DNA of 64,000 bases from NCBI GenBank assembly GCA_030068145.1, contig JAPJBO010000766.1, positions 1 to 64,000 on the forward strand, read 5' to 3'. Shown here piece after piece: positions 8,701 to 17,959 of this stretch (positions are counted from its first letter, which is position 1; every line of letters begins with the position of its first letter). The notes below the pieces were generated by a model. That model saw only the letters and a list, made by a program, of their open reading frames with translations, was not told the origin of the DNA and did no database searches. A program made the position numbers and the translations under genes. This stretch comes from Diplonema papillatum (taxonomy: Eukaryota > Euglenozoa > Diplonemea > Diplonemida > Diplonemidae).

Positions 8701-10031
8701 ACGCCACAAATGCGATCGCGCGGCGTGTCTACGAGCTTTGGGACGCAATGCTCACGGACGACACCGCAAACACCGCGTTCGCCCGCCCCGCCTTGACAAC
8801 CGGTGCATGTTTGCAGACCCCAGGCCAGCCTGCTGCCACCCGCAACCCCACTATGCCGGTGACCTTCTTCGAAAAGTTCCGCGTGCCCTACGACATCACA
8901 CGTCCGGCAACAACCAAGCTGGGGGTTTGCGATGGCAGGGGCCCCAGCAGCGCGACTCCCTGGCACGACGGCGAACTGATCCTGAATGGCGGGGTTTCAA
9001 GCGAACGCGACTACTTCTACGAGGCCCGGCAGATGTGCAGCCGAGGAGATCCCGACGTGAGACACGACAAAGGACGCAGCGCGGGCGGGCGCTCTGGTAA
9101 CGTGGCGATGCCGTCGGCGAAGATAAAGACCGACACCGACAACTTCGAAGACACATGCGGTAGCCGGCCGGCCAGCGAATGCACCGAGCGGCACGATGAC
9201 CGTGCTGCGTGCCAGTCCATCCCCGATGGCACCGGCAAGTCCAACGAGCCTCACCGCCACCACCACCACACCGCGATCGCCGATCGACGTGATGTCAGAG
9301 AAGCAGGCCGCCCTTCGTCCCTCCCTTGCGCCAACCCCTACCTACCCAAATCGCAGCGGCAGCCGGAAACACCCCCGTCGCCGCCTTCGCCAGGTCACGG
9401 ACAAGACCCTGGGTCGCGGATGCCTGCCCGAAAAACCCCGCGCGATGCCGACCCCACGCCAAGCCGACCTCCTCCTGATTGCGTTGGTTCGTCTCCCAGG
9501 GTCGGAGCAGAACCACTCGCGCGAGCCGCCAGCAGCGTGGGAACGTCTGCTTCGTGTGACGGCCGTTCAGCGAGCATCGGCTACTCTAGCCTGTCCTGCA
9601 CGCGGCATCAAACTCCTTTACCGCTTGAGAAAGACGCCGCTGGTCAGTATGTTGACAAGCATGATCGTGACCGCAGATCCAGCTGCATCGCAACTCGGTC
9701 GCCGCCGCCACAGAAGAGAAGACAGAGCAGCATCATGCGACACACTACGGAGCGTGGCCTCAGCGGCGGATGTGACCAGCGGGACCGCGTGCTCGAGTGG
9801 TGGGGGAACAGCGTGCCTCGCCTGCCGCACCACCCCCCGGCAGAAGTCGCGTTGCAGGTCGGCCCCGCACAGGGTCTGCCCGCACACACGATCAAGCGCG
9901 GGTGCGTGCACATGAACGCGATCATGTCAGACCTCCGCGCTCGCAATGTTGCCTTACTCAAGGATCTCGATGCGCTGCAGGCGATGGTACCTGTGAGAGA
10001 GGTACGCTCAACAGTGTGCGGTCCTTTTTAA
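5772..10031 (+). CDS. Large Pro/Ser/Ala-rich protein with His/Gln-rich tract, function unknown
   Basis: The frame is open from 5736; the first ATG (5772, MGARSPPPWDSDW) gives 1419 aa. Residues 1-240 are Pro/Ser/Thr-rich. Residues about 260-310 are helical and basic (KWFTAAKLLMYHRRTTGFKAAA, then LEHLRGAYRRWMEG). A short motif recurs three times near 330-385: QRWRCSTP, EGWEFRTP, EQWRCATV. Residues about 390-486 are a His/Gln-rich low-complexity region coded by CAG/CAC/CAT. The rest is Cys- and Pro-rich with RS and DE patches. The C-terminus (LRARNVALLKDLDALQAMVPVRE) is a possible coiled coil, and a donor-like GAGAG|GTACGC just before the stop may start an intron. I recognise no domain. The 4.2-kb open frame with G/C-rich third positions supports coding. 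Confidence 0.6.
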   Translation: MGARSPPPWDSDWSSDAQAAEDRLIRARYSLAMMCEVSDEENRASPPPEPLQLSDSPLDTQTPLAQPCTPASDTAATPLPPHRPPEFDNPSQAHAPSGQQTPGLESSSASPDLQTVELASDAPAAPQITTPLALAQQPPLCGILAPSGSSSPLPQQPGRPLPKGTRSPRPPQQPDGRPHPFHPEETAPLSSDASLHYSRTALLTPAPPGMDPPANTPLTSYLRLSSAMAANSDPAALHAALHTATAAARQHEEDKIKWFTAAKLLMYHRRTTGFKAAAILSRSTRLEHLRGAYRRWMEGRNARAKASTNRLHDPSALSLQEQRWRCSTPCGAESQGESLHLSSRPVSPFHEEGWEFRTPGSIDDPLLHEEQWRCATVFSSSPEPLPTQVPPPQQQQQQQNRPQGFPQYQQPHHHKHQHQHQHQHHQHQHHHQHQHHHQQRQQQQQQDQQQRHHHQHHRQIPHHYQQQQHIQQHEPYQPQALREDQPQGALHSSNSTGGTIPLPASYRAAAPNPPRVGPHSRTATPSGTACASCGSPSPSLENPAAGGNCTFLSARLPRLHGPAEEATASIDAATSYSVVLDGETTHSPPSSFLGSGSCHARKVGRQGGLRYTHADCTPAHSNSGQSSSAAHCSHGGSSSAGTVPMPPWLPSWSETRFAAPSHGPKRTLSSVRSIPCSPPLAGPETAHCHACSGPPGSSTQAFGIRDHGPFWPSSHVSNHFCGPSPFPPANECGPQGHVLGPGPAGFCGQFAHIPSPYTSPCADVPQASARVVGTSAPGWGPGGVAKSARPTIDVTNLTSSDTDESHSLSQTTSRTEALPARARTPGRPAAAAAPAHRPSLPLLASVLGAGSVVAWLCTVQDDTAGVGRTQHHHHQPSDSASACACDAPAPEPNPAPRLRNPAGPPPSLPPDSANEESVRPLEHRSPPRGPSPQRRAADDADGAPSLLALLDDGGSRRQTRVQTPVLRCSSSVRRELDATNAIARRVYELWDAMLTDDTANTAFARPALTTGACLQTPGQPAATRNPTMPVTFFEKFRVPYDITRPATTKLGVCDGRGPSSATPWHDGELILNGGVSSERDYFYEARQMCSRGDPDVRHDKGRSAGGRSGNVAMPSAKIKTDTDNFEDTCGSRPASECTERHDDRAACQSIPDGTGKSNEPHRHHHHTAIADRRDVREAGRPSSLPCANPYLPKSQRQPETPPSPPSPGHGQDPGSRMPARKTPRDADPTPSRPPPDCVGSSPRVGAEPLARAASSVGTSASCDGRSASIGYSSLSCTRHQTPLPLEKDAAGQYVDKHDRDRRSSCIATRSPPPQKRRQSSIMRHTTERGLSGGCDQRDRVLEWWGNSVPRLPHHPPAEVALQVGPAQGLPAHTIKRGCVHMNAIMSDLRARNVALLKDLDALQAMVPVREVRSTVCGPF

Positions 10032-10607
10032 GATGGATTGTGGCTGGCGCTCTCTCCCTTAGGGTTGCCGCCCGAGGGAACCGGCTGTGAGCCGAAACTC
10101 GACGCCGGTCTCTCCGGACTGCACCAGACGAGAGCTTCGCGGCGGATCACAAAGCACCCGCCCTGCACAAGGCACGGGCCCAAGACCTGTGCACGGTTAG
10201 CACCCTCCATGTTTGCACCTTCCTCGGATGCTACGGTCGAGAAGGGGCTTCAAAGTAGTTGGGAAAAAACACGTTCCCCTTCCCCGCGTTCTGCGTGTGG
10301 CGTTACCACCGGGCAATTGCTGCAGCAGCCGCAGATACGTCCTTCGCCCTTGGCTCACTTTCGGGAGGTGTCGCTGCTCACCTAGCAATGTGTTCCTGGT
10401 TGTTGCCCTAGAGGTACGCTCTCCGAAAGTCCTGCGAAATATGCGCACAACAACATTGTGAGGCGGCTTTTTCGTAGTTTCGGGCGAGAACACCCCCATT
10501 TTGCACTCTATTCGAAGAGGCACAGTCGAATCTTGTTGCTGTATTGTTGGAACAGCCACATTGATGACACCCTGATCAATGTGTCTCGTGTGGACCAGAC
10601 AGCGAGA
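10032..10607. other. Intergenic stretch, no gene seen
   Basis: Short unrelated ORFs only. A GAGGTACGCTC string near 10410 repeats the sequence around the donor-like site at the end of the preceding ORF (about 10002), suggesting a small local duplication. Confidence 0.4.
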
Positions 10608-10795
10608 CCAAAGGATCGTTAGGCCATGCTTTCACACCGAGGATCGGCACCGAAGATCGAGCAAGCTTTTACCCTTATGCTCTACGCGAGATTTCTGTTT
10701 CCGCTGAGCTTGCCTTAGGATACCTGCGTTAATGTGTAACCAGATGTGCCGCCCCAGCCAAACTCCCCACCTAACTGGTGTCTCCAAACGAGGAT
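10608..10795 (-). rRNA. Segment of cytosolic-type LSU (28S) rRNA, domain IV/V region
   Basis: The minus strand reads AGGTGGGGAGTTTGGCTGGG, then GCGGCACATCTG, AACGCAGGTATCCTAAGG, GGAAACAGAAATCTCGCGTA, AAGGGTAAAAGCTTG, and ends GTGTGAAAGCATGGCCTAAC followed by GATCCTTTGG. These are among the most conserved strings of eukaryotic LSU rRNA, in the right order and spacing. Match is lost abruptly on both sides: upstream of about 10795 and just past GATCCTTT, where ACAGGGATAACTGG should follow. It is therefore a discrete rRNA module or a transposed fragment, not part of a continuous LSU gene. Confidence 0.8.
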
Positions 10796-11790
10796 TCGCG
10801 AGCCGAAGCCCGTTTGTCGCTGGAAACGGATAAGCTACGGATCCGAAGACCCTAACCCCACAAGGGGGAGCAGCAGTCTGGTGTTGGACCGGAGGCTTGC
10901 CTCGCAGTACCCGACACGCAAGTCCTTCCCATCAGAGTACGAATCTAGTTGTTCTGTTGGCGAGCGGCTTTCTCCCTAGAAGGCCTATTGCGCCTTTTCT
11001 TACGTCGTAACTACCTATCGTATCGATTCATCTTGCCCGGGGCCTACTGACGAAACGCCAACCGGCAGTTTCGAATAAGAAGCTTCTTTCCGTAGCGCCC
11101 TGGTTATTACGGTACGTGCGCCTTCTCTGTCAGATTCGTATCCCCGTGCGCTCCATCCCCCCACTTTCGTGGCCGATTGTAAGTAAAAAGGGAGCGGCAA
11201 ACAAACGAACAGTCCAAAAGCCTTGTCGGCGAATACTTGGACAGACAACTGCTTAGTTTCTTTGCGAATAGTCAAATCTTTGGGGCGAAACGATTGGAGT
11301 CATCCTCATGCTTTTACTTACCGCCATTGTGGGGAAAATACACGGAGTGAAGTTCTCTCCCGGTGAAACCAACACAAACCAACAACCTCGATTAAACAAG
11401 TGCAATGGGCATTGCCTTCCGGCTTTTCCTGCGTCCACTCAAATTGGTTCCACATTCGAAGTCTTTAGGTTCTCTCGCTTTCTGCCTTGTCGCAAAGCAT
11501 CTGAGTCTTGCCGAGACAACAACAACAACAAAGAAGCAGCGTAAATCCAAAGCAGGGGATTTGATTCGTCGCAACGCGTTTGAAGTATTAGTTCGTGGCT
11601 ACCTTTGCTTCGAAATAACGAATAAAACTAAAAGTCGAAGATTAGCGTCGAAACTTCCTGGCTTTTCACGCCGTAGGGCCAAACGCGTTAGGGGACTTCA
11701 CAAGGTTTCACAACGGAGTGACACCTCACCCGAAACGAGCTGCACCCTGCCACTTTTCTCAACCCTCTCAACCCCCCCTCCTTACACAAG
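10796..11790. other. Intergenic stretch, no gene recognised
   Basis: No convincing ORF on either strand. I looked for further LSU rRNA text next to the conserved block and found none I could defend. Near 11700-11790 the text includes ACACCTCACCCGAAACGAGC, which recurs near 23835-23865, so part of this is dispersed repeat. Confidence 0.4.
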
Positions 11791-11799
11791 CCTCTACCG

Positions 11800-12050
11800 A
11801 CGCCAAAGGCGGCAGGGCGTCGTGCGCTTTGCCGCTGTTGTCCACCGGCCGGTGGCCAGCTGCCGCCTTCCGGTGCGCGGAGGGTGCCGGGTCCAACCGC
11901 TCGCTGTGGCTGACGGGGCTGGCGTGAGTCCATTGGTGTCCGGCCTGCCGCGTTTGATTTCAGCGGGGTGCGGTTAGTACCGACGATACAAGAACGGTTC
12001 GCCCGGCACGTGCGACACCCTTTGTCGGTGTACAGTCCTGGTTCTCTTTT
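11800..12050 (-). pseudogene. Inverted copy of the 5' region of the exon A gene
   Basis: This stretch is the reverse complement of about 13810-14157: the CGCCAAAGGCGGCAGGGCGT block corresponds to exon A codons, and the outer part matches the sequence just upstream of exon A. Substitutions break any long frame. Together with 12195-12395, which is in direct orientation, it forms a broken, half-inverted duplicate of the first exon. Confidence 0.7.
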
Positions 12051-12154
12051 GTGTTTCCGACGATCCCGTATGGGCGTACAGATTGGTGTCTTTTGACGTT
12101 TTTGTGCTTGTGAGGTTCTGTACAGGACGACCGGTTCTACAATGTCTAGCGTCA

Positions 12155-12395
12155 TTTGTGGATTAGAAGGTCGGTATTTTTAAAGTCTCCGGTTGACCGT
12201 CGTCCCACGTGAAGTACATCCGCGGCTCGTCTTCCTCCCCGTGCCGCGACGCCGGCAACAGGATACCGCGCGCGGCGACGTCGACCGCGCTGCAGTGGGT
12301 GCAGGCCTCCCGGAGCCGCGGGGCTCGGGGCAGCAGGACTCGTCGAACGGGCCGATGACAGCCCGACGTGATGCCGGCAAGTTTTGAATGCCGAG
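12155..12395 (+). pseudogene. Direct fragment of exon A, joined to the reverse-complemented dispersed module
   Basis: From about 12195 (GTCGTCCCACGTGAAGTACA) to 12395 the sequence matches exon A from about 14153 to 14300, then departs at the same place as the copy near 13510 and ends in the same GTTTTGAATGCCGAGCGAGA. Immediately before it (12165-12190) lies TTTTTAAAGTCTCCGGTTGACC, the reverse complement of the module found at intron 3' ends. The junction is sharp. Confidence 0.7.
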
Positions 12396-13029
12396 CGAGA
12401 GTGTTTGTGCGCACTTCCTTCAGACCTGTTTTCTTCATCTAACGGGAGTGAGATGGTAGTACGCTGCCATCGATCTGTTTTCGTTCTTGACAAGTTGCAT
12501 TTGTTGGACACAAAAAGAGGAATTCTGCTTACTGGTCTGTCTGCGCCTTTTGTGTTCGCTGACGTAAAGTCTGCGGGATACTTCTTGGTGACATGACTGC
12601 AAGAAAGAACGAAGAGGAATCAAACCATCCAGGTAAACCTATCACTTACATTGCGTAGGGGCAAGATGAAAATACCCGTCCAGGGGACTTACGGAATTAA
12701 GCTTGTCTGGACAAGGTCACTTTCCACCTGCCACATCGCGAGTGAGGAACCGCCGTACCGCCAGTTCCATGGCCGCCACTTTCCCTCTCGTCAAAGATGT
12801 CAGAGGAACGCGCGAGGGAGATCGGCCGGATTGTCCGCGCTCTTCACCCATCGCACCGATAGGGCGCACCCGAGGAAACGCATACTCTCCAGGCCCTGCA
12901 CGACGGTCCTGTTCAACACGGGATCTCGCACACACGACCCCTTCCGTTTTTCTTCCCGTCCAACGACAGCCCCCCCCCAACCACCTGGTTCTTGGGTGGC
13001 TTGACGACTGCGCAGCAGCATTCCCGCAG
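12396..13029. other. Intergenic stretch, no gene seen
   Basis: Only short overlapping ORFs on both strands with no protein-like character. It separates the first broken exon A copy from the second. Confidence 0.4.
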
Positions 13030-13575
13030 TGAGACTGTAAAACCAGGACTGTACGCCGACAAAGTGTGTCGCGCGTGCCGGACGAACGGTTCTTGTGTCG
13101 CCGGTAGCCAGACTACTGACACCCGCGCTGAAGTCAACCCCTGCAGGTCTTACGTGAGCGAGGGAGGGGGGGTAACAATCAGTCCCCCAACACTTAATAC
13201 CTTGATGCCAAGAGCGCGGCAGGTCGGACAACAATGGACCGCCACGCCAGCCCCGTCAGCCACAGCGAGCGGTTGGACCCGGCACCCCCCGCGCACCGGA
13301 AGGCGGCGGCTGGCCGCCGGCCGGTGGAGAACAGCGGCAAAGCGCACGACGCCCTGCCGCCTTTGGCGTCGTCCCACGTGAAGTACATCCGCGGCTCGTC
13401 TTCCTCCCCGTGCCGCGACGCCGGCAACAGGATACCGCGCGCGGCGACGTCGACCGCGCTGCAGTGGGTGCAGGCCTCCCGGAGCCGCGGGGGCTCGGGG
13501 CAGCAGGACTCGTCGAACGGGCCGATGACAGCCCGACGTGATGCCGGCAAGTTTTGAATGCCGAGCGAGACTCGA
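13030..13575 (+). pseudogene. Second partial copy of the exon A region
   Basis: Runs parallel to about 13820-14300, including the upstream leader (CCGACAAAGTGTGTCGCGCG) and the first 90-odd exon A codons (MDRHASPVSHSERLDPAPP). It diverges from the real exon at GCAGGACTCGTCG and ends with the GTTTTGAATGCCGAGCGAGA tail shared with the copy near 12395. It has an ORF of 107 codons and then a stop. It could make a truncated N-terminal peptide or be non-functional. Confidence 0.7.
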
Positions 13576-13734
13576 ACGAAAAGTAAGTTGTAAGGCGTGG
13601 GGAGCCCAAGAATACTCCCCTAACCTGGCGAGATCTTGGTGTCGGTCCCACAAATTGTTACGTACCCGACTTGCCAAAGCGAGCAAGTAAAGTGTACACG
13701 AAAGAAGCCCTACCCACCCAGTACGCATTAGCTT

Positions 13735-13815
13735 TAAAAGAACCCATTCGACGAAGGTCACCCGGAGACTTTAAAACCCCGGATTCCGAAGCGAACTCTA
13801 ACTCCAAAAAGGAGA
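13735..13815 (+). repeat. Dispersed module (intron 3'-end-like) upstream of exon A
   Basis: CGACGAAGGTCACCCGGAGA, then CTTTAAAACCCCGGATTCCG and AAGCGAACTCTAACTCC. The same string precedes the acceptors of exons B and D and the 5' fragment at 24.2 kb. The CTAAC string could serve as a branch site. Confidence 0.65.
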
Positions 13816-14017
13816 ACCAGGACTGCACACCGACAAAGTGCGTCGCACGTGCCGGGCGAACGGTTCTCGTGTCGCCGGTAGCCATGGTACTAACCGCACC
13901 CCCGCTGAAATCAAACCCCCTGCAGGTCTTACGTTCTGCGCGAGGGGGAGGGGGGGTAGCAGTCAGTCCCCCAACACTTAATACCTTGATGCCAAGAGCG
14001 CGGCAGGTCGGACGACA

Positions 14018-15338
14018 ATGGACCGCCACACCAGCCCCGTCAGCCACAGCGAGCGGTTGGACCCGGCACCCCCCGCGCACCGGAAGGCGGCGGCTGGCCG
14101 CCGGCCGGTGGAGAACAGCGGCAAGGCGCACGACGCCCTGCCGCCTTTGGCGTCGTCCCACGTGAAGTACATCCGCGGCTCGTCTTCCTCCCCGTGCCGC
14201 GACGCCGGCAACAAGATACCGCGCGCGGCGACGTCGACCGCGCTGCAGTGGGTGCAGGCCTCCCGGAGCCGCGGGGGCTCGGGGCAGCAGGATTCGTCGT
14301 TCGACGGGATGGTGGCGGCGCTGGGCGACGCCGTTGCGAGCTTGCAGGCGGCGGGGCTTGAGGACGTGTGGGGGCGCGTGCGGCATGCGCTGAGTGACCT
14401 CGCCGGCAGCGATCACCGGACGCTGTCGCTGCACCGCATGGCAGACCTCTGCGGCCGTGTGTCGCCCGTCTTTGAAGCCGGCGCGGCGGCGTGCGCCCGA
14501 GTCGACGTCGTCCTGTCGTTCTGCATCGCGCTCGCACCCGAGTTCAAGGAGCTTGCCGCCGACACCCGGACGCAGCTGCACGACCTTGTGTTCTGCGCGC
14601 CCCCGCGGCTCTCGCCGCTATCCCCTCGCCTCGACGCCGCCGACGTGAACGCCCTCGCAAACGCGTACGCGCAATTCCGCACGAACAAGGACCAGGGCGG
14701 CGGCCTGCTCCGCCCGCACGCCGAAGACCCGCGGACGAAGGTCATCAAGCGCGTCCTCCGCAACACCTCGCGCGACGTGCTGTCCCGGGTCCTCCGTCTA
14801 TGGCGCGCGCACACCGCTACGCGGAACGAGATTCGCGGGTTGGAGGCGGACAAGGCGGCGGCGGCAGAAGAGCTGGCGGCCGTCCACATACGGCTGGCGG
14901 CGGCCGAGGCGGCGGCCGCCGAGGCGCAGGCGCAGCTGCACAAGGCGCGGTCCCACACCGCGCAGCAGCTGAAGGAGCAGAAGGACGGCCTGCTCGCCCA
15001 GATAGCTGCCGGATCGTCGTCCCTGCAGGAGGCTGCCCGCCGGGCGGCATCGGCGGAGGCCGACATCGTGACCTACAGGGAGCACGCCGCCGACGTCGCC
15101 GAAGCGGCGTCCCTGCTCACCCGCGAAGCGCACGCGGCGCTCTCGGCGCTGAAGGCGGCGGCCGCCGACCGCGTCGCGCGCGCGCGCAAGGAAGGCGACA
15201 TCTACGTGTCCGGCACCCACCACCCCGTCCGCACCCAGCTCGTGCAGATCGTCGCCGACCGGCCGAAAATGCCGGCGGCCCTGGTCCTCTGGGTCCGGAC
15301 CAGGTGCGCGGGGCTGTGGTACGAAGTGTTTGATGCAG
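14018..15338 (+). CDS. Exon A of a multi-exon coiled-coil/EF-hand-like module protein
   Basis: Open from an ATG at 14018 to a donor CAG|GTCAGCC at 15338/15339 (phase 1, inside GCA G|GT). Residues 1-95 are low complexity and duplicated nearby, so the true start is uncertain. From about residue 96 (SSFDGMVAALGDAVASLQAAG) it reads as a structured helical domain. Residues about 265-400 form an Ala/Glu/Arg/Gln-rich coiled coil (LEADKAAAAEELAAVHIRLA). It ends RTRCAGLWYEVFDAG. Joining to exon B keeps the frame exactly. I infer a cytoskeletal or flagellar-type protein from exons B and C. Confidence 0.65.
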
Positions 15339-16003
15339 GTCAGCCAGCAACTCTCTTTTTCTTTGTATAAGCACCTGCTTTGTCGGAAATGCTTGAGGAG
15401 ACTGCCAGTTGCGATAGATCAAAGGAGGTAAACGTGCTGTAGCCCACATGAAACACAGGTATATCTGGGTTCTGTGGCGGGCGTATGCGTTCAACAAAGC
15501 GCCCCGTGTGAGCGTCCAGCAAAAAAGACCCACTTTTGTAAATAGTTAGTTGCATTGTTCCTCCCCCTCCGTCTGCCGGGCGGGAATTACTTGAGGAGGC
15601 TGCCGGTTGCGAAACCTGAAAGTGTGTCAATAGCGTGGCACTCATCAGCGTTCAGGTTAAACCGCTGCCAAGACTGGGCTTGATGCTAAAGTTTTTAGCA
15701 TCAAACATGCATGAGAGGCAGTGTCCTGCCTAAGCATTCAACTAAGATTTTCCCCGCCTTTTGCTATTTTTGCATCCCTTTTCTAGACAACATCTTCATC
15801 GAAGAAGACTTGATGCTAGCATTAACCATGCATGAGAGGCAGTGCTCTGCCTAAACATTAAACTAAGAAATCCCCCCCCTTCACGAAAGCAACAACCCAG
15901 CCTCTTCTTGCTCGAAGAGAACCCGTTCACGAACGGTCACACGGAGACCCTAAACCCCCGGAATTTCAAGCGAACTTCAGCTCTAAAATAACGCTGCGCG
16001 CAG
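15339..16003 (+). other. Intron A (665 bp) with hairpin units and the dispersed module
   Basis: Starts GTCAGC and ends CTGCGCGCAG. It holds three dispersed parts: a GGAAATGCTTGAGGAGACTG block (about 15385) also tandemly repeated at 43.3 kb; two hairpin units (15680-15870) of the family expanded at 20.27-21.27 kb; and, at 15920-15985, the CGGTCACACGGAGACCCTAA module. Excision joins phase-1 exon ends into a Gly codon. Confidence 0.55.
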
Positions 16004-17279
16004 GTGAGCCCGAGTCGTTGTTTGACTTCGCGGAGTCGCTGGGGGTGTCGGCGACGCAGTCGTCGGTGAAGTCGTCGTGCCACATCGCGGCGCTGGCGGA
16101 CACTAAGGCGCTGCTCCTCACGCTGTACACGCTGACCTCCGGCAAGGTGAGCCTGAAGCAGATCAAGAGCTGCCGCGACGCCATGGGCTCGCTGGAGCTG
16201 CTGACCAGCGTCACGCGCCGCCTCGACATCCGCCTGCAGACCCGCTCCCCCGCCGACTACATCGCGCACACCTCGCGCCGCATCGCGGCCGTCTTCCACA
16301 CCGGGCAGGCCGTCCTCTCCCTGGCGAGCACCCCGTGGCTCTACGACGCGAACAAAAGAGCGTCCGCCGCTGGCAGCCCTGCATCTCCCCCCGCAGAGCA
16401 TCCCTCGCTGCCCCCCCCCCAGCAGCAGCCAGACGACCCGGCCGGCGGCCACGTCGCGAGGAAGAATTCGAATAGGAGGCGGGCGAGCATCATCTCGCCC
16501 CCGGAGCCAGCGGCCGCGCCTGGCGACGCGCCTTGGGCGTTCCTCGCGAAGGACGTCGTCGACAGCGACGGGGAGGAAGGCGAAGACGAGGACGGCGGGC
16601 AGCGCCCGAAGCGCGCGGCCTCGAAGGGCGGCGGGGGCGAGAGAGGCAGGCGGGCGTCGGTGGCCGACGCTAGGGTGCCGTCGCTGCCCGCGGACGGCGG
16701 CGGCATGGGCTGCAGGAAGCAGTCGCTGCTGATGTCCCGGTCGCCGTCGGTCGCGCACGCCATGCGCACCCGCCTCGCAGGGCTCGACGCCGGCGCGCTC
16801 GACAAAGACGCGGCGCGGGCCTTCACGGCCGACATGCGCAGAGTGCACTCGTCGATCGAAGCGGTGCTGGACCACACCGACGGGAAGCTGCACTGCACAG
16901 AGCGGCTGCACGCTGCGGGCGACGCCCTTTCCTCCGGGTTCATCGCGCACTTGCTGGAGGAAGCGTCGGGATCGGCGTCTGGAGAGTCGCACGCGTACCG
17001 GAAGTCCTCTGCGCTGGCGGGTGTCGTCGCGGTCGACGACTTCGAACCGGTGCTGGCGAGCGCCGAAGATCGCGCGGTGGCCGCGTCGATCGCCGCGAGC
17101 CACGGCAAGCGGCTCGAGGAGATCTTCCGGCACTACTCGTGCCGCGGCGAAATGGCGAAGGCCGACGCGGTCGCGTTCCTCGAGGACGCCCGCATCGTCG
17201 CCCCGCATGCCTTCGACGCCGGCGGCCGCGGGAAGGGCGACAAAACGCCGACGTCTCGCTCCCCCAGCGCGCTCAACAT
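16004..17279 (+). CDS. Exon B of the EF-hand-like module protein
   Basis: Begins after the acceptor GCGCGCAG and reads EPESLFDFAESLGVSATQSS. Residues about 5-110 form a helical domain, followed by a Pro/Gln- and Asp/Glu-rich linker with basic patches. Near the end, RLEEIFRHYSCRGEMAKADA followed by FLEDARIV fits the 'LF..Y...G....F..FL.D..I' module that recurs in conserved flagellate proteins, an EF-hand-related fold. I place the donor at AACAT|GTATGT (17279/17280, phase 2). An antisense ORF of 534 codons overlaps but is a shadow of GC-rich coding sequence plus the 22-bp repeat. Confidence 0.7.
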
Positions 17280-17289
17280 GTATGTACAC

Positions 17290-17555
17290 CGCACCGTATA
17301 CCACGTACCATGCTGTAGCATACCACATACCATGCTGTAGCATACCACATACCATGTTGTAGCAACCCACATACCATGTTGTAGCATACCACATACCATG
17401 TTGTAGCATACCACATACCATGCTGTAGCATACCACATACCATGTTGTAGCAAACCACATACCATGTTGTAGCAAACCACATACCATGTTGTAGCATACC
17501 ACATACCATGTTGTAGCATACCACATACCATGTTGTAGCATACCACATACTGCAG
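17290..17555. repeat. 22-bp minisatellite at the start of intron B, about 11 copies
   Basis: Unit approximately TACCACATACCATGTTGTAGCA, with TGTTG/TGCTG variants. It starts within about 30 bp of the proposed donor of exon B. Because 22 is not a multiple of 3, all frames stay open for several units, which explains the long spurious WYVVCYNMVCG-type antisense reading frames here. Confidence 0.9.
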
Positions 17556-17559
17556 TTTA

Positions 17560-17955
17560 CTGAGGGAATAGGAGCAAGACGCATGGCTAGATGAGCACGA
17601 CCACCCCGAATCGACACCAGAAGAATTCGGGTGGACTCGTAATATCCCGGTAAATGGTAGCACTCCTGAACTAGCCCGAACTAACCGAAAAAAAATTGCA
17701 CCCCATGAACACACTTTTTCGACAAAAAGGGTCTTATCATTGGCAGGGGCCTAATGCCCCAAATGCGGGTGCTTTTTTCCCCGCAGCGTGTTTTGATGGT
17801 TGATCAGAATTCCTTACCTGAACATACACAGGGTAAATACAAGTGGGAAAACGATCAACCGGCACACACAAGCAAAACGAAGCGCCTGTGTTTTTTTGGG
17901 CTACAGAGTACACACAGTAGTGAGTAGAGAAGAGAGACGAGTATGCAAATAATGG
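17560..17955. other. Intron B interior, no gene seen
   Basis: AT-richer stretch between the 22-bp minisatellite and the 199-bp satellite. No convincing ORF; contains ordinary short homopolymers. Confidence 0.4.
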
Positions 17956-17959
17956 AGGT

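Noticed and set aside
13150-14581. Minus-strand gene reading EACTHCSAVDVAARG...MYFTWDD
   Set aside because: The frame looks protein-like and is repeated in all copies, but only the plus-strand frame continues into the clearly coding part of exon A; kept as an alternative.
15937-17541. 534-codon antisense ORF over exon B
   Set aside because: Arg/Val/Ala-rich shadow of GC-rich coding sequence joined to a frame-open 22-bp repeat; the sense frame has the protein-like domains and fits the splice phases.
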